Source: Rhodococcus sp. (in: high G+C Gram-positive bacteria)
GTDB lineage: Bacteria; Actinomycetota; Actinomycetes; Mycobacteriales; Mycobacteriaceae
Direction: 5' to 3'
DNA: 64,000 nt
Assembly (NCBI GenBank): GCA_004211695.1
Contig: SEEV01000001.1
Span: 1-64,000, forward strand
Shown: positions 17,334 to 26,223 of the stretch, piece after piece
How positions within the stretch are numbered: the first letter of the stretch is position 1
How the letters are laid out: the number at the start of each line of letters is the position of its first letter
Made by a program: the position numbers and the translations under genes
Notes under the pieces: model-generated
What the model saw: the letters and a program-made list of their open reading frames with translations, nothing else
Database searches by the model: none
What the model was told of the DNA's origin: nothing

Positions 17334-18605
17334 TCAGGAGATCGTGGCGACACGTGCGTCGCGTTTGTCCACGGGGCTCTCGTACGACGGATCCCCGGAG
17401 ATGGCCTCGCTGCCGAGCCCATCGGTATCGAGTAGGCCCAGGTCTCGGAGAATCGTGTCGGTGTCGGCGCCCTTGGCTGCCGGCGCTATCGGTTGCCGCG
17501 GCTTCGATCTGCTCAGCTTGATCGGGATGCCGACGCCGCGATACTCGCCGTCGTCGATGAACAGTTCACGGTGCAGGACCTGCTCGTCCGTGAGTGCCTC
17601 ACCGATCGTCTTGACGGGGCTCGAGGGGACGCCGGCCTTGTTCAGTTCGCGCGCGAGTTCGTCGAGATCCCGATTCGCGACCAGCGCGGCGATGAGTGTG
17701 CCGAGTTCGCCGACGTGGGCGATGCGGGCCGGGTTGGAGGAGAAGTTCGGATCGTCGGCGAGTTCGGGCCGGCCCAGCACGGTCATGAGGGAGCGGAACT
17801 GGCGATCGTTCCCCGTGCCGATGAAGAATTCGCCGGCCGGTGTGTCGAAGGTCTGGTAAGGCGCCACGGCGGGATGCGCGGCTCCGGTGCGCTGTGGTTG
17901 CATCCCGGTCATGGCCCAGTTCGCGGAATGCGGGACCAGAAGCGAGGTGACCGAGTCGAGCAAGGAGATGTCGACGAACTGGCCCAGGCCGGTCCGGTGC
18001 CGGTCCTGCAGGGCGAGGAGGATTCCGCTGAATGCGAGATTCGCCGCGACGATGTCCACGATCGGCACGCCCACCCGGAGGGGCCCGCGGTCGGGGTACC
18101 CGTTGATGCTCATCAGACCGCCGTAGGCCTGGAGCACCGCGTCGTAGCCGGGCATCCCGCCCATGACGCCGTCGGCACCGAATCCGCTGATCCGGCAGTA
18201 CACGAGTTCCGGTCTGCGGGGAGCCAGATCGTGCGCGTAGTCGAATCCCCACCGAGCCATCGTGCCGATCTTGAAGTTTTCGACCACGACATCCGCTTCG
18301 TCGAGTAACCGACGGAGCGCTTCCTTCCCCAACGGTGTGGTGAGATCGAGTTCGATGTTTCGCTTGCTGCGGTTGAGCCCGGAGTAGTAGCTGCTGGTGT
18401 TGCCGTCGTCCGACAATGTTCCCCATTGCCGGGTCTCGTCGCCCGCCGGCGCCTCTACCTTCAGTACGGATGCGCCGTGATCGGCCATCATCTGGGCGCA
18501 ATAGGGGCCGGCGAGAACGCGGCTGAGGTCGAGGACCTTGAGGCCACTGAGGACTCCGTCGGTGTGCTCGTCGACGGGCCACGCAGAAGATCGGTCCGGG
18601 CTCAT
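17334..18605 (-). CDS. CaiB/BaiF family CoA-transferase
   Basis: A 423-residue class III CoA-transferase. The N-terminus reads LKVLDLSRVLAGPYCAQMMA then DHGASVLKVEAP; NRSKRNIELDL and VENFKIGTMARWG follow. The catalytic Asp, which forms the acyl-anhydride, lies in MPGYDAVLQAYGG. The enzyme moves CoA between carboxylic acids, activating a substrate without ATP. ATG 18605 overlaps the stop of the acyl-CoA dehydrogenase gene (ATGA), so the genes are coupled. An in-frame start at 18656 is not preferred. It supplies CoA esters for the adjacent dehydrogenases and hydratase. Confidence 0.93.
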   Translation of the reverse strand: MSPDRSSAWPVDEHTDGVLSGLKVLDLSRVLAGPYCAQMMADHGASVLKVEAPAGDETRQWGTLSDDGNTSSYYSGLNRSKRNIELDLTTPLGKEALRRLLDEADVVVENFKIGTMARWGFDYAHDLAPRRPELVYCRISGFGADGVMGGMPGYDAVLQAYGGLMSINGYPDRGPLRVGVPIVDIVAANLAFSGILLALQDRHRTGLGQFVDISLLDSVTSLLVPHSANWAMTGMQPQRTGAAHPAVAPYQTFDTPAGEFFIGTGNDRQFRSLMTVLGRPELADDPNFSSNPARIAHVGELGTLIAALVANRDLDELARELNKAGVPSSPVKTIGEALTDEQVLHRELFIDDGEYRGVGIPIKLSRSKPRQPIAPAAKGADTDTILRDLGLLDTDGLGSEAISGDPSYESPVDKRDARVATIS

Positions 18606-19669
18606 GCGCGAGCCTCCGTTCGTATGTCGAGGACGAGGTCGGTGAGCAGCGCCCACACATCCTCATCGTTCATCGCCACGAGGTCGGCGATGCGGTGCTT
18701 CCAGATGGTCTCGTTGCCGAATTCTTCTCGCCACGACCACATCCGGGTCGTGCATGCACCGAGCCGGTGCTCGGTGGTGAACCCGATCGCTCCGTGTAAT
18801 TGGTGCGCAACGGCGGAAACACGGCGCGCCAGGACAGACGATTCGATCTTGGCGGCAGCAACCAAGAGCGGGGTCTGGGATGTCCGGTCACGTAAGGCGA
18901 TCACCGCGGCGTCGGCGGCGGTCTGCAGTGTCACCGCATCAGCGGCAAGTTGGGCGAGCTGGTGCTGAACACTCTGGAACCTGGCCAACGGGCGCCCGAA
19001 CTGGATCCGCTCGCAAGTGTGCCGGGCTGCGAGTGCCAGCGCCTCCGAAGCGGCGGCGGCGATCTGCGTCGCCCGTCCGGCGGCACCGTACTGCGCGACG
19101 AGGGTGGAATCCCACACCCGGGGAAGATCTGCGACGACAAGAGGGCGCACCTGCGTCAATAGCGCCTCGTCGCGGGGTTCCCCGGCAACGTTCGCCCCCG
19201 GAACTACGGTCAATCCCGGAGCGGTTGTCGCCACGACGGCCAGCCGAGTGGTCGAATCGCCCGTCAGGATCAGGACCAGGTGGTCGGCGTAGCGCAGCCA
19301 TGGCACACGGGCGATTCGTCCGGACAGTACACCGTCGCTTCCCTCGAGCGAGAGCTCAGGGGCCGGGGCAGCGGTCACCACACCCCCCGGCCATGACACC
19401 GCCGCACTGGCCAAGGCCGGTACTGCGAGGAAATTCGCTTCGGTCAAGGGAATTGCGGCGAGCGCGGCGGACCTGCAGGCGACGGCTGCGTCCCGGAGGT
19501 CTCCGTCGGAGCCGCCGAGCTCGCTCGGAAGAGCAAGCGTTGTGAAACCGAGCTGGTCGAGTTCCTGCCAGGCCCGTGTGTCGAACGGTACGTCGACGAA
19601 CGTGGGATCGTGTGATGTCGCCAGCGCGGCACGCACCGAGTCGTTGATTGCGTCGAAATGGTCCGACAT
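18602..19669 (-). CDS. Acyl-CoA dehydrogenase, small subunit-like
   Basis: A 355-residue member of the acyl-CoA dehydrogenase family (FADE-like). The C-terminal helical part is clear (ERIQFGRPLARFQSVQHQLA; VAHQLHGAIGFTTEHRL). The N-terminal half is short and poorly conserved, and the usual catalytic Glu motif at the C-terminus is not visible. It follows directly on a longer paralogue (stop and start share TGATG). Tandem pairs of this kind in actinobacteria form alpha2beta2 enzymes in which one subunit carries the active site; that pairing is inferred here. FAD-linked, cytosolic. Confidence 0.88.
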   Translation of the reverse strand: MSDHFDAINDSVRAALATSHDPTFVDVPFDTRAWQELDQLGFTTLALPSELGGSDGDLRDAAVACRSAALAAIPLTEANFLAVPALASAAVSWPGGVVTAAPAPELSLEGSDGVLSGRIARVPWLRYADHLVLILTGDSTTRLAVVATTAPGLTVVPGANVAGEPRDEALLTQVRPLVVADLPRVWDSTLVAQYGAAGRATQIAAAASEALALAARHTCERIQFGRPLARFQSVQHQLAQLAADAVTLQTAADAAVIALRDRTSQTPLLVAAAKIESSVLARRVSAVAHQLHGAIGFTTEHRLGACTTRMWSWREEFGNETIWKHRIADLVAMNDEDVWALLTDLVLDIRTEARA

Positions 19670-20808
19670 CACAGCACCGCCTTCGCAACTATCGATCGGA
19701 GAACCTCGTTCGTGCCGCCGCGCAGGGTGAATGCAGGGGTGTGCAAAATCGACTTCGCAAGCAACGACGAGAATTCGTCACCACCGGGATCGGGTTCGAC
19801 GTCGGCATGGGCACGGATGGCCTCGACCACATCCCCTTCGAAGACCGTGCCGAGATCCTTGACCATGGCGGCTTCCACGGTCGGATTCCGTCCCCCGGCG
19901 AGTTCCTGCGCCACTGACATGGAAAGTTGCCGCAGGACAGCCATACGGCTCACCAGAGCACCCAGGACCGCGCGTGCGGACGGATCCGTGCGCACCGTAT
20001 CGGTCCGGGCCCAGGCACGAAGGAGCGGAAGAGTGGACAGGATGCGTTCGGGTCCCGAGCGCTCGTTCCCGAGCTCCTGGGTGACCTGCCGCCAACCGTC
20101 ACCCCGCTTGCCGAGTAGTGCGGTGCCCGGCAGGAGCGCGTCATCGAAGACAACCTCATTGAAGTGATGGCCACCGTCGATGGTGATGATCGGCTTGATG
20201 TGGACGTCAGGATGGGGAAGATCGACCAGGAACTGCGAGAGCCCACCGTGCCGGTCGTCGGACGGGGCGGTGCGGGCGAGGAGCACCATGTTGGTCGCGA
20301 TGTGTGCACCGCTGGTCCACAATTTGGTTCCGGTGATGCGCCACCCGTCGGCGGTCTCCCTCGCGCGGGTACGGATGGCTGCCAGGTCGGAGCCGGCGTC
20401 GGGTTCGCTCATGCCGATCCCGAAATATCGTTCGCCCCGCGCGATTCCGGGAAGATAGGTGATCTTCTGCTCCTCGGTCCCGTTGCGCAGAATTCCGGGG
20501 CCCATTTGCCGGTCGGCGATCCAATGCGCCGCGACAGGGGCGCCGGCGGCGAGCAGTTCCTCGGTCACGACGTAGCGCTCGAGGTCCGACCGGCCGGCAC
20601 CACCATAGCGAGTGGGGATCGTCATCCCGACCCACCCCTGGTCGGCGAGCCTACGGCTGAAATCCAGGTCGATCCCCGAGAGCCATGCATCGGACTCGGG
20701 CACGAACCGCCCTTCTGCGACCTCGTGGTCGAGGAAAGCGCGCACCTCCGCGCGCAAGTCACTCAATTGTGGCGGAAGACTTTCCACCGCCGAGAGTGTC
20801 AGGCTCAT
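19669..20808 (-). CDS. Acyl-CoA dehydrogenase, large subunit-like
   Basis: A 379-residue acyl-CoA dehydrogenase. Seen: MSEPDAGSDLAAIRTRA (FAD-binding strand), GTKLWTSGAHIATNMVLLAR, NERSGPERIL (Glu near the LCAD/IVD-type catalytic position) and RGGTNEVLRSIVAKAVL at the end. ATG 20808 is chosen; an in-frame start at 20835 adds only nine unconserved residues. It is coupled to the smaller paralogue downstream. It would introduce a double bond into the CoA ester made by the CaiB transferase. Substrate chain type is not determinable. Confidence 0.92.
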   Translation of the reverse strand: MSLTLSAVESLPPQLSDLRAEVRAFLDHEVAEGRFVPESDAWLSGIDLDFSRRLADQGWVGMTIPTRYGGAGRSDLERYVVTEELLAAGAPVAAHWIADRQMGPGILRNGTEEQKITYLPGIARGERYFGIGMSEPDAGSDLAAIRTRARETADGWRITGTKLWTSGAHIATNMVLLARTAPSDDRHGGLSQFLVDLPHPDVHIKPIITIDGGHHFNEVVFDDALLPGTALLGKRGDGWRQVTQELGNERSGPERILSTLPLLRAWARTDTVRTDPSARAVLGALVSRMAVLRQLSMSVAQELAGGRNPTVEAAMVKDLGTVFEGDVVEAIRAHADVEPDPGGDEFSSLLAKSILHTPAFTLRGGTNEVLRSIVAKAVL

Positions 20809-20888
20809 CTCCACGCCCCCCGTTCCTGCGTGCACCTGAACTCGAATCCATGCATAGTCGTCCCATTCCTGTCTGCCGCTGGCGCGCT

Positions 20889-21797
20889 TTACCGGTTACT
20901 GACCGCGATCTCGTTCCGATTTGGCACCGCGTCCGTCGGTGTGGCGGTCTCGTAACGACGGCTCAAGTCGTCGAAAAAGGGCGCATGCACTGTCGCCTGC
21001 CGCTCAGCCCAGGTCGCGATCGCCGGACCAGTAGTGACATCGGCATCGGCCTTGAGGGTCTCCAGCACGCCGCGCACGGCGTGAATGCTGGCCAGCAACG
21101 GCAGGTTGGCGTAGAGAAGGATTGAGAAACCCAGTTCCTGAACGCGTTCCAGCGGCAGTGCAGGAGTCTTGCCTCCCTGCACGATATTGAGCACCTTGGG
21201 ACCCGGTACGTCGGCGGCGACAATCTCGATCTCGCGCTCGGACTGCGGTGCTTCGACGAAGGTGATGTCCGCGCCGGCGTCGCGATACAGGCGGGCGCGC
21301 CTGCAGGCTTCATCGAGACCGTGTTCGGCTCGCGCGTCGGTACGGGCGATGATCAGCAGATCCGGATCGGAGCGCGCCTCGACCGCGGCGCGCACTTTGT
21401 CGGCCATCTCCTCGGCGGGCACCGTGGACTTGCCGGAGAAATGACCGCAGCGTTTGGGGAACGTCTGATCCTCGAGTTGGATCGCGGCGGCGCCGGCCCG
21501 CTCGAGGGTCCGAACAGTGTGCCAGGTGTTGATCGCATTGCCGAAGCCCGTGTCGGCGTCGACGATCAAGGGCGTCTCGACCGCGCCGCCGATGGCCGCG
21601 ACGTGGGACGCGATCTCGGTCAACGACAGTAGCCCGATGTCCGGCACTCCGAGGTAGGTATTGGCGACCCCCGCGCCGGTGATGTAAGTCGCCGGAAAGC
21701 CGGCGTCCTCGATCAGACGCGCGGTCAGGGCATTGGCAGCGCCCGGGACCACGAGGGTGCGGCCCGATTCCACGGTGCGACGGAAACGGTTACGCAT
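20889..21797 (-). CDS. Isocitrate lyase/PEP mutase family lyase
   Basis: A 302-residue TIM-barrel protein of the ICL/PEPM family. The start VVPGAANALTARLIEDAGF, the metal-binding Asp region VDADTGFGN, the KRCGH loop (family signature K[KR]CGH) and IARTDARAE are visible. Family members cleave 2-hydroxy or methyl-branched dicarboxylic acids (methylisocitrate, dimethylmalate) or decarboxylate oxaloacetate. It overlaps the VOC gene by a few bases within the same operon. A second family member (44889-45761) has a clearer PrpB character. Likely a late carbon-carbon cleaving step. Confidence 0.88.
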   Translation of the reverse strand: MRNRFRRTVESGRTLVVPGAANALTARLIEDAGFPATYITGAGVANTYLGVPDIGLLSLTEIASHVAAIGGAVETPLIVDADTGFGNAINTWHTVRTLERAGAAAIQLEDQTFPKRCGHFSGKSTVPAEEMADKVRAAVEARSDPDLLIIARTDARAEHGLDEACRRARLYRDAGADITFVEAPQSEREIEIVAADVPGPKVLNIVQGGKTPALPLERVQELGFSILLYANLPLLASIHAVRGVLETLKADADVTTGPAIATWAERQATVHAPFFDDLSRRYETATPTDAVPNRNEIAVSNR

Positions 21798-22404
21798 CCG
21801 AACTCACTGGGGCCTCATTGGAGCGTGGGACGGCGGTGTTCGGCCACTTCTCCCAACCCGAAAGCCAGGCATTGAACTCGATCTGGATGCCGCTGGGATC
21901 AGTCACGTACACAGACGACATCAGCGCACCCTCCGTGTGCGGCCCGTACTCGTTGAACTTGTTCACCGCGCGCATGACGTGGGGGCGGTCAGGGTCGAAG
22001 TAACGGACGGCATGACGGAACGGGACATCCATCTCCGCCAGCCGGGTGCAGTATTCCTCGATCCTGTCGGCATCGACCCTCAGGTTCAGATGGAGCATCG
22101 AACCTACGGGTGCAGCACGGTGATTGGCCGGCTTCGCGGTCGGCTGGACAACCTCGTCGGGAAGGGTTTGGTATCCGTCCTTCCACCAGAACATGGCCAG
22201 GTGCGCTTCGGGATTGCTGGGATCACCGACCCCGAAAAACCAGTGCTGACCGACGAGTTCGTCGTCATCGTCGAAGTATTCCAGCGTGTGCAGGACCGGC
22301 ATGCCGAGCTTGCCGTGGTAGAAATCGACCGTTGCCGCCATGTCGTTGACGATCAGCGCGACGTGGTCGAGGCCCTTGAAGTCGAATCCGGTGTTGGTTT
22401 CCAC
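21790..22404 (-). CDS. VOC family (glyoxalase/extradiol dioxygenase fold) protein
   Basis: A 204-residue protein with paired VOC modules. GLDHVALIVNDM supplies a first His, SMLHLNLRV a second, and VTDPSGIQIEFNAW a C-terminal Glu. This H-H-E pattern can bind Fe(II) or another divalent metal as in extradiol dioxygenases. GTG 22404 is chosen because GGAGAA lies 4-5 nt upstream; a TTG at 22416 lies inside that site. It sits between the AhpD-like and ICL-family genes in a catabolic operon and could be a ring-cleavage or isomerising enzyme; the reaction is not clear. Confidence 0.85.
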   Translation of the reverse strand: METNTGFDFKGLDHVALIVNDMAATVDFYHGKLGMPVLHTLEYFDDDDELVGQHWFFGVGDPSNPEAHLAMFWWKDGYQTLPDEVVQPTAKPANHRAAPVGSMLHLNLRVDADRIEEYCTRLAEMDVPFRHAVRYFDPDRPHVMRAVNKFNEYGPHTEGALMSSVYVTDPSGIQIEFNAWLSGWEKWPNTAVPRSNEAPVSSDA

Positions 22405-22431
22405 TGTGTTCTCCAATCGTTGGCAGTGCTG

Positions 22432-23034
22432 TCAGGAAGCGGTCGGGTTCAGGTCGGCGACCGGGTCGGGTCGATCGTCGAATTCCAGGCGCAGGGCACG
22501 GCAAATCGTCGACGACTGAACGTAGGTGGTGACCATGAAGGTGAGCTCCAGGATCTGGACGTCGGAGAACTCGGCCCGGAGCGCGTCGAACAGGTGGTCG
22601 GGTACGCGTCCTCCGTGGGCGACCAGGCCGTCGGTGTAGGCGAGGACCAGCCGCTCGACGGGGGACCAACACGTTGCCCCGGACCAGGCCGGGATGACGC
22701 TGATCTTGTCGGCGTCGAAGCCGAGCCGACGCAGGAGCTTGCAGTGCTGCGAGAACACGAACGAGGAGCCGGCAACCCATCCGGTACGGGCCAGTGCCAG
22801 TTCCCGAAGTATGGGGTCGAGTTCGCGGTCGGTACTGAACTGCCAGGCGTGCCGGTCGAGCATCGAGGTGAACAGATCCTCGTCGAGGGCGAACACCGTC
22901 CACCAGTTTCCCGGGGTGCCCGACAATGTTCCGGGCTCCTTCACCGGGTCGCGGTCACCGAAGTGCTTCTGGTACGTCTCGAGCACACGCTCGGACACGA
23001 CGTCAGCCCGCGAGACCTCGTTGAGTCTGGGCAT
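22432..23034 (-). CDS. Carboxymuconolactone decarboxylase/AhpD-like protein
   Basis: A 200-residue all-helical protein of the CMD family (LRELALARTGWVAGSSFVFSQHCK; VERLVLAYTDGLVAHGGRVP). The CxxC pair typical of AhpD peroxidase partners is absent; a single Cys follows His in SQHC, so a lactonase/decarboxylase-like or unknown role is more likely. GAGGAA precedes the ATG by 6 nt. It is the first gene after GntR-2 in the minus-strand operon and is followed by the VOC gene at 27 nt. Confidence 0.85.
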   Translation of the reverse strand: MPRLNEVSRADVVSERVLETYQKHFGDRDPVKEPGTLSGTPGNWWTVFALDEDLFTSMLDRHAWQFSTDRELDPILRELALARTGWVAGSSFVFSQHCKLLRRLGFDADKISVIPAWSGATCWSPVERLVLAYTDGLVAHGGRVPDHLFDALRAEFSDVQILELTFMVTTYVQSSTICRALRLEFDDRPDPVADLNPTAS

Positions 23035-23122
23035 AGTGGTTCCTCTTTTCTCGGGAGCTCACGCTCGGATGTAGGTGTCGATGAAGTAGCCGGGAGATCG
23101 CCGGCACGCGGCGATGCCCGTG

Positions 23123-23809
23123 CTACTTCGGTTGATTTGCGAGGAGATGTTCGAGGGATGCGCGTAGGTGGACCCCCATGGCTTCGCCTGCGGTGCCGGG
23201 GTCTCCGTCCGCGATCGCCGAGATGATCCAATGGTGCTCGGCGAGGGCCTCACGTGCCCGGTCCGGCGAGCTCCCCGACGTCAGCCGCGACAGGCGCACC
23301 CGGGTGTGGAGTTCCATTCCGGCCCGATTCAACGAGGGGTTTGCGGCCAGATCGAACACCAGTTGGTGAACGTCGAGGTTGCTCGGGTACTCGCCACGCG
23401 CGCTGGTGAGCAGTGCCTCTTCGGTCTGTCCGATCAGCAGATTCAGGCGTGCAATGCCGTCGCCGGTGGCTCGTTCAGCGGCAAGGCGTGCCGCTGCAAC
23501 CTCCAAGATCTCGCGGACCTCGTACATGTGCCGTACGTCGTCGATGGTGACCGTGCGTACGAAGGCGCCGCGATTTCTGTGAAATTCGATGTACCCCTCT
23601 GCGCAGAGTCGTTGAATGGCCTCGCGGAGGGGGCCGCGGCTGATTCCCAACCGCATCGCGAGTTCGGCCTCGTTCAACCGAGCTCCCGGCGCCAGGGATC
23701 CATCGGCAATGAGATCTCGGACCACGGCAATCGCCTGATCGCGCAATGGTGTGCGGGTCAGCACGCCCGGTACTTCGCCGCTGCTCGCGGTCGCAGTGTC
23801 GATTGTCAT
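23123..23809 (-). CDS. GntR family regulator, FCD subfamily (GntR-2)
   Basis: A 228-residue FCD-GntR. The wHTH reads TPLRDQAIAVVRDLI, then LAMRLGISRGPLREAIQRLC, and the FCD core VRHMYEVREILEVAAARLAA. ATG 23809 is preferred because AAGGGG lies upstream and because the 34-residue extension to 23911 would be translated from the operator region. The DNA-recognition helix is nearly identical to that of GntR-1, so the two probably recognise the same TGTCAACAG-type sites. It leads the minus-strand CMD...ECH operon and is divergent from an FAD monooxygenase gene. Confidence 0.92.
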   Translation of the reverse strand: MTIDTATASSGEVPGVLTRTPLRDQAIAVVRDLIADGSLAPGARLNEAELAMRLGISRGPLREAIQRLCAEGYIEFHRNRGAFVRTVTIDDVRHMYEVREILEVAAARLAAERATGDGIARLNLLIGQTEEALLTSARGEYPSNLDVHQLVFDLAANPSLNRAGMELHTRVRLSRLTSGSSPDRAREALAEHHWIISAIADGDPGTAGEAMGVHLRASLEHLLANQPK

Positions 23810-23830
23810 GTCCACCACCCCTTCCATATC

Positions 23831-23932
23831 GTCAACTGTAAACAGACAGCATTTTTCTGTCAACGATCCGAGATCATTGCCTTCGAGCCGATTCACCATT
23901 ACCGTTGACATTCAACAGAAGGCTGTCGACAG
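23831..23932. promoter_or_regulatory. Operator cluster between GntR-2 and FAD monooxygenase
   Basis: Four copies of the element are seen: GTCAACTGT (23831-23839), CTGTCAACG (23857-23865), CGTTGACA (23903-23910) and the perfect palindrome CTGTCGACAG (23923-23932). They straddle the divergent start region of GntR-2 and the monooxygenase operon. The number and spacing suggest repression of both directions by an FCD-GntR protein. Confidence 0.6.
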
Positions 23933-23950
23933 TTTGGTGGAAGGGCGTAG

Positions 23951-25555
23951 ATGCACGAGACATCCGTACTGGTGATCGGAGCGGGACCAGTGGGCCTCTC
24001 GATGGCCCTCGAACTCGGACTGCGGGGTCAAGAGGTCCTCGTGCTCGAAGCAGGAGACGGTACGGTCGATCACCCCCGGGCCGGTGGGTTGTCGATCAGG
24101 ACCATGGAGTTCTGTCGAAGATGGGGAATCCTCGACGAGGTGCGCGGCTGCGGCTTCCCGGAGGACTACCCACTCGATATCGTCTTCAGCACGGGGCTGC
24201 AGGGATACGAACTGGTCCGCGAGCGCTATCCGGCGTTGGGGGAGATGCCGGTACCGCCGGAGAGCCCGGAACGCCGCCAGCGCTGCCCCCAGATGTGGTT
24301 CGATCCTATTCTGGCACGGGCAGTGTCGCACCAGGACTCCGTCACACTTCGTTATCACACCCGAGTCGACGAGGTCATCGAGAACTCGGACGGCGGGGTA
24401 GTAGTCCGCTGCACGGACACCCGCACGGGCGAGGAATCGCTGGTCCGAGCGCGGTTCGCCGTGGCGTGCGACGGGGCCACCAGCAGAGTGCGGAGCGCCC
24501 TCGGAATCGACATGAGCGGTGTACCGCTACTGAACTACTCCGTCGGGGTATTCTTCCGCTCCCCGGATCTTCTCGACGTCAGCGGCCAGGATCCGGCGGC
24601 GCGGTTCATCTTCGTCTCACCCGACGGCCCGGTGGGCAACCTGACCGTGGTCGACGGACGCGACCTGTGGCGCTTCACCTACATGGTGGGCGATAGCCGA
24701 CCGAACGTCAGCGAACTCGACGTCGAGGCGACCATGCGGCGCGTGCTGGGCGAGAAGGTCAAAATCGAAATCCTGTCGGTGGCTCCCTGGCGTCGATCGC
24801 AACTGGTGGCAGATCAGTACCGCAGCGGATCGGTCTTTCTCGTCGGCGACTCCGCACACACGATGTCACCCACCGGTGGTTTCGGCTCCAATACCGGAAT
24901 CGGCGAAGCCGTAGACCTCGGCTGGAAGCTCGATGCCGTCCTCCGGGGCTGGGGAGGCGACAACCTCCTCGACTCCTACGAGGTCGAGCGCCGTCCGATC
25001 GCCGTCCGAAACAGCTCCGCGGCCACCCGCAACTTCAAGGGTTGGTACAGCGACGCCGACCTGTCCGGGCTCCTCGATCCGGACGAGGCCGGCGCGCGTC
25101 TGCGCCGCGCGGTGGGCGAGGAATTGATCGAGGGAACGCGTGCGGAGTGGGAATCCAAGGGAGTCATCTTGGGCTACCGATACGAGAACTCGCCGATCTG
25201 CGTCCCGGACGATTCACCGGCACCGGCCGACGACTACCGCGTCTACGAGCCGACAAATCGAGCCGGGCACCGCGCCCCCCACGCCTGGCTCGGGGACGGT
25301 CGGTCGACACTCGACCTCTACGGCGACGGATTCGTTCTCTGCGATCTCGGTGCCGATGCGGATTCCGCGAAGGAAATCCTCGACCTGGCGACCGCACTGC
25401 ACATTCCGCTGCAACGGGCGGCGCTCCCGTCGTCTGTCGAGGATCTCTATCAGACCCGCTACACCCTGGTTCGCCCCGACGGTCATGTCGCCTGGCGCGG
25501 AGACACGCTGCCGGATCAACCTGCAACCCTGTTGCGGACCGTAACCGGACACTGA
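23951..25555 (+). CDS. FAD-dependent aromatic hydroxylase-type monooxygenase
   Basis: A 534-residue class A flavoprotein monooxygenase of the PheA/TfdB type. Seen: dinucleotide motif VIGAGPVGLSMALELGLRG, conserved DGATSRVRSALG, and the GD motif GDSAHTMSPTGGFGSNTG that binds the FAD ribityl chain. A C-terminal thioredoxin-like region ends in VRPDGHVAWRGD. It uses NAD(P)H and O2 to hydroxylate a phenolic or related ring. It begins a plus operon with the isochorismatase-fold and NTF2-like genes, under the operator cluster. A close paralogue is at 49902-51536. Confidence 0.93.
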   Translation: MHETSVLVIGAGPVGLSMALELGLRGQEVLVLEAGDGTVDHPRAGGLSIRTMEFCRRWGILDEVRGCGFPEDYPLDIVFSTGLQGYELVRERYPALGEMPVPPESPERRQRCPQMWFDPILARAVSHQDSVTLRYHTRVDEVIENSDGGVVVRCTDTRTGEESLVRARFAVACDGATSRVRSALGIDMSGVPLLNYSVGVFFRSPDLLDVSGQDPAARFIFVSPDGPVGNLTVVDGRDLWRFTYMVGDSRPNVSELDVEATMRRVLGEKVKIEILSVAPWRRSQLVADQYRSGSVFLVGDSAHTMSPTGGFGSNTGIGEAVDLGWKLDAVLRGWGGDNLLDSYEVERRPIAVRNSSAATRNFKGWYSDADLSGLLDPDEAGARLRRAVGEELIEGTRAEWESKGVILGYRYENSPICVPDDSPAPADDYRVYEPTNRAGHRAPHAWLGDGRSTLDLYGDGFVLCDLGADADSAKEILDLATALHIPLQRAALPSSVEDLYQTRYTLVRPDGHVAWRGDTLPDQPATLLRTVTGH

Positions 25556-25623
25556 CCACACCGAAGACCCGCGTCCGGCACCGTGCCGGACATCGAACAG
25601 CAACCAAAGGAAGCCGAAAAGCC

Positions 25624-26223
25624 ATGGCACTCAATCTTGATCCCACCAAGACCGCCCTGCTGGTGATGGACTACCAGCCCTCGATCCTGGGCTTTCTCGA
25701 CGATCCGATCCCGTTCGTCTCGTCAGCCACCGAGACCGTCGATGCGGTCCGGAAGAGCGGTGGACACGTGGGATTCGTGCGCGTGGGGTTCACCGACTCC
25801 GACTACGCAGGATTCCCCGAGGGTCACATCATGGGAGACCGCGTCAAGGGCAACCGCCCCAACATGGATGCCGAGTCGGCAACCACCGCCCTGCACCAGG
25901 GACTCGTTGTCCACGACGACGACATCGTCGTGCGCAAGACTCGGGTAGGCGCCTTCTCTACCACCGACCTTCACGAGCAGCTGACCAATGCCGGCATCAC
26001 GACCCTGGTCCTCGCGGGGGTACACACCAGTGGTGTTGTCCTCACGACGGTGCGCGAGGCACACGACCTCGACTACCGCGTGATCGTGTTGTCCGATGCG
26101 TGTGCCGATCCGGACGAAGCCGTGCACTCGTTCCTCATCGAGAAGATCTTCCCGAAACAGGCCGAGGTGACCACCGGCGCCGAACTGCTCTCCACGCTGC
26201 CTGCCGGCGCGGCCGCACAATGA
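25624..26223 (+). CDS. Isochorismatase-fold hydrolase lacking the catalytic Cys
   Basis: A 199-residue isochorismatase-like protein. The triad Asp lies in TALLVMDYQPS and the Lys in VVRKTRVGAF. The strand that normally carries the nucleophile (TxxCVxxT) reads GVHTSGVVLTTVRE, with Val at the Cys position. Cys-dependent amidase activity is therefore unlikely; Cys-less relatives such as EntB-type isochorismatases act on vinyl ethers. ATG 25624 follows AAAGGAAG. The stop overlaps the NTF2-like start (ATGA). It could act on a ring product of the preceding monooxygenase. Confidence 0.85.
   Translation: MALNLDPTKTALLVMDYQPSILGFLDDPIPFVSSATETVDAVRKSGGHVGFVRVGFTDSDYAGFPEGHIMGDRVKGNRPNMDAESATTALHQGLVVHDDDIVVRKTRVGAFSTTDLHEQLTNAGITTLVLAGVHTSGVVLTTVREAHDLDYRVIVLSDACADPDEAVHSFLIEKIFPKQAEVTTGAELLSTLPAGAAAQ

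Noticed and set aside
21733-23226. 497-residue plus-strand open frame
   Set aside because: It is antisense to the VOC and CMD genes, which carry clear family motifs and ribosome sites; the long frame is a by-product of high GC.
25042-25623. Extension of the isochorismatase-fold protein upstream
   Set aside because: It overlaps the monooxygenase gene in another frame and has no homology.
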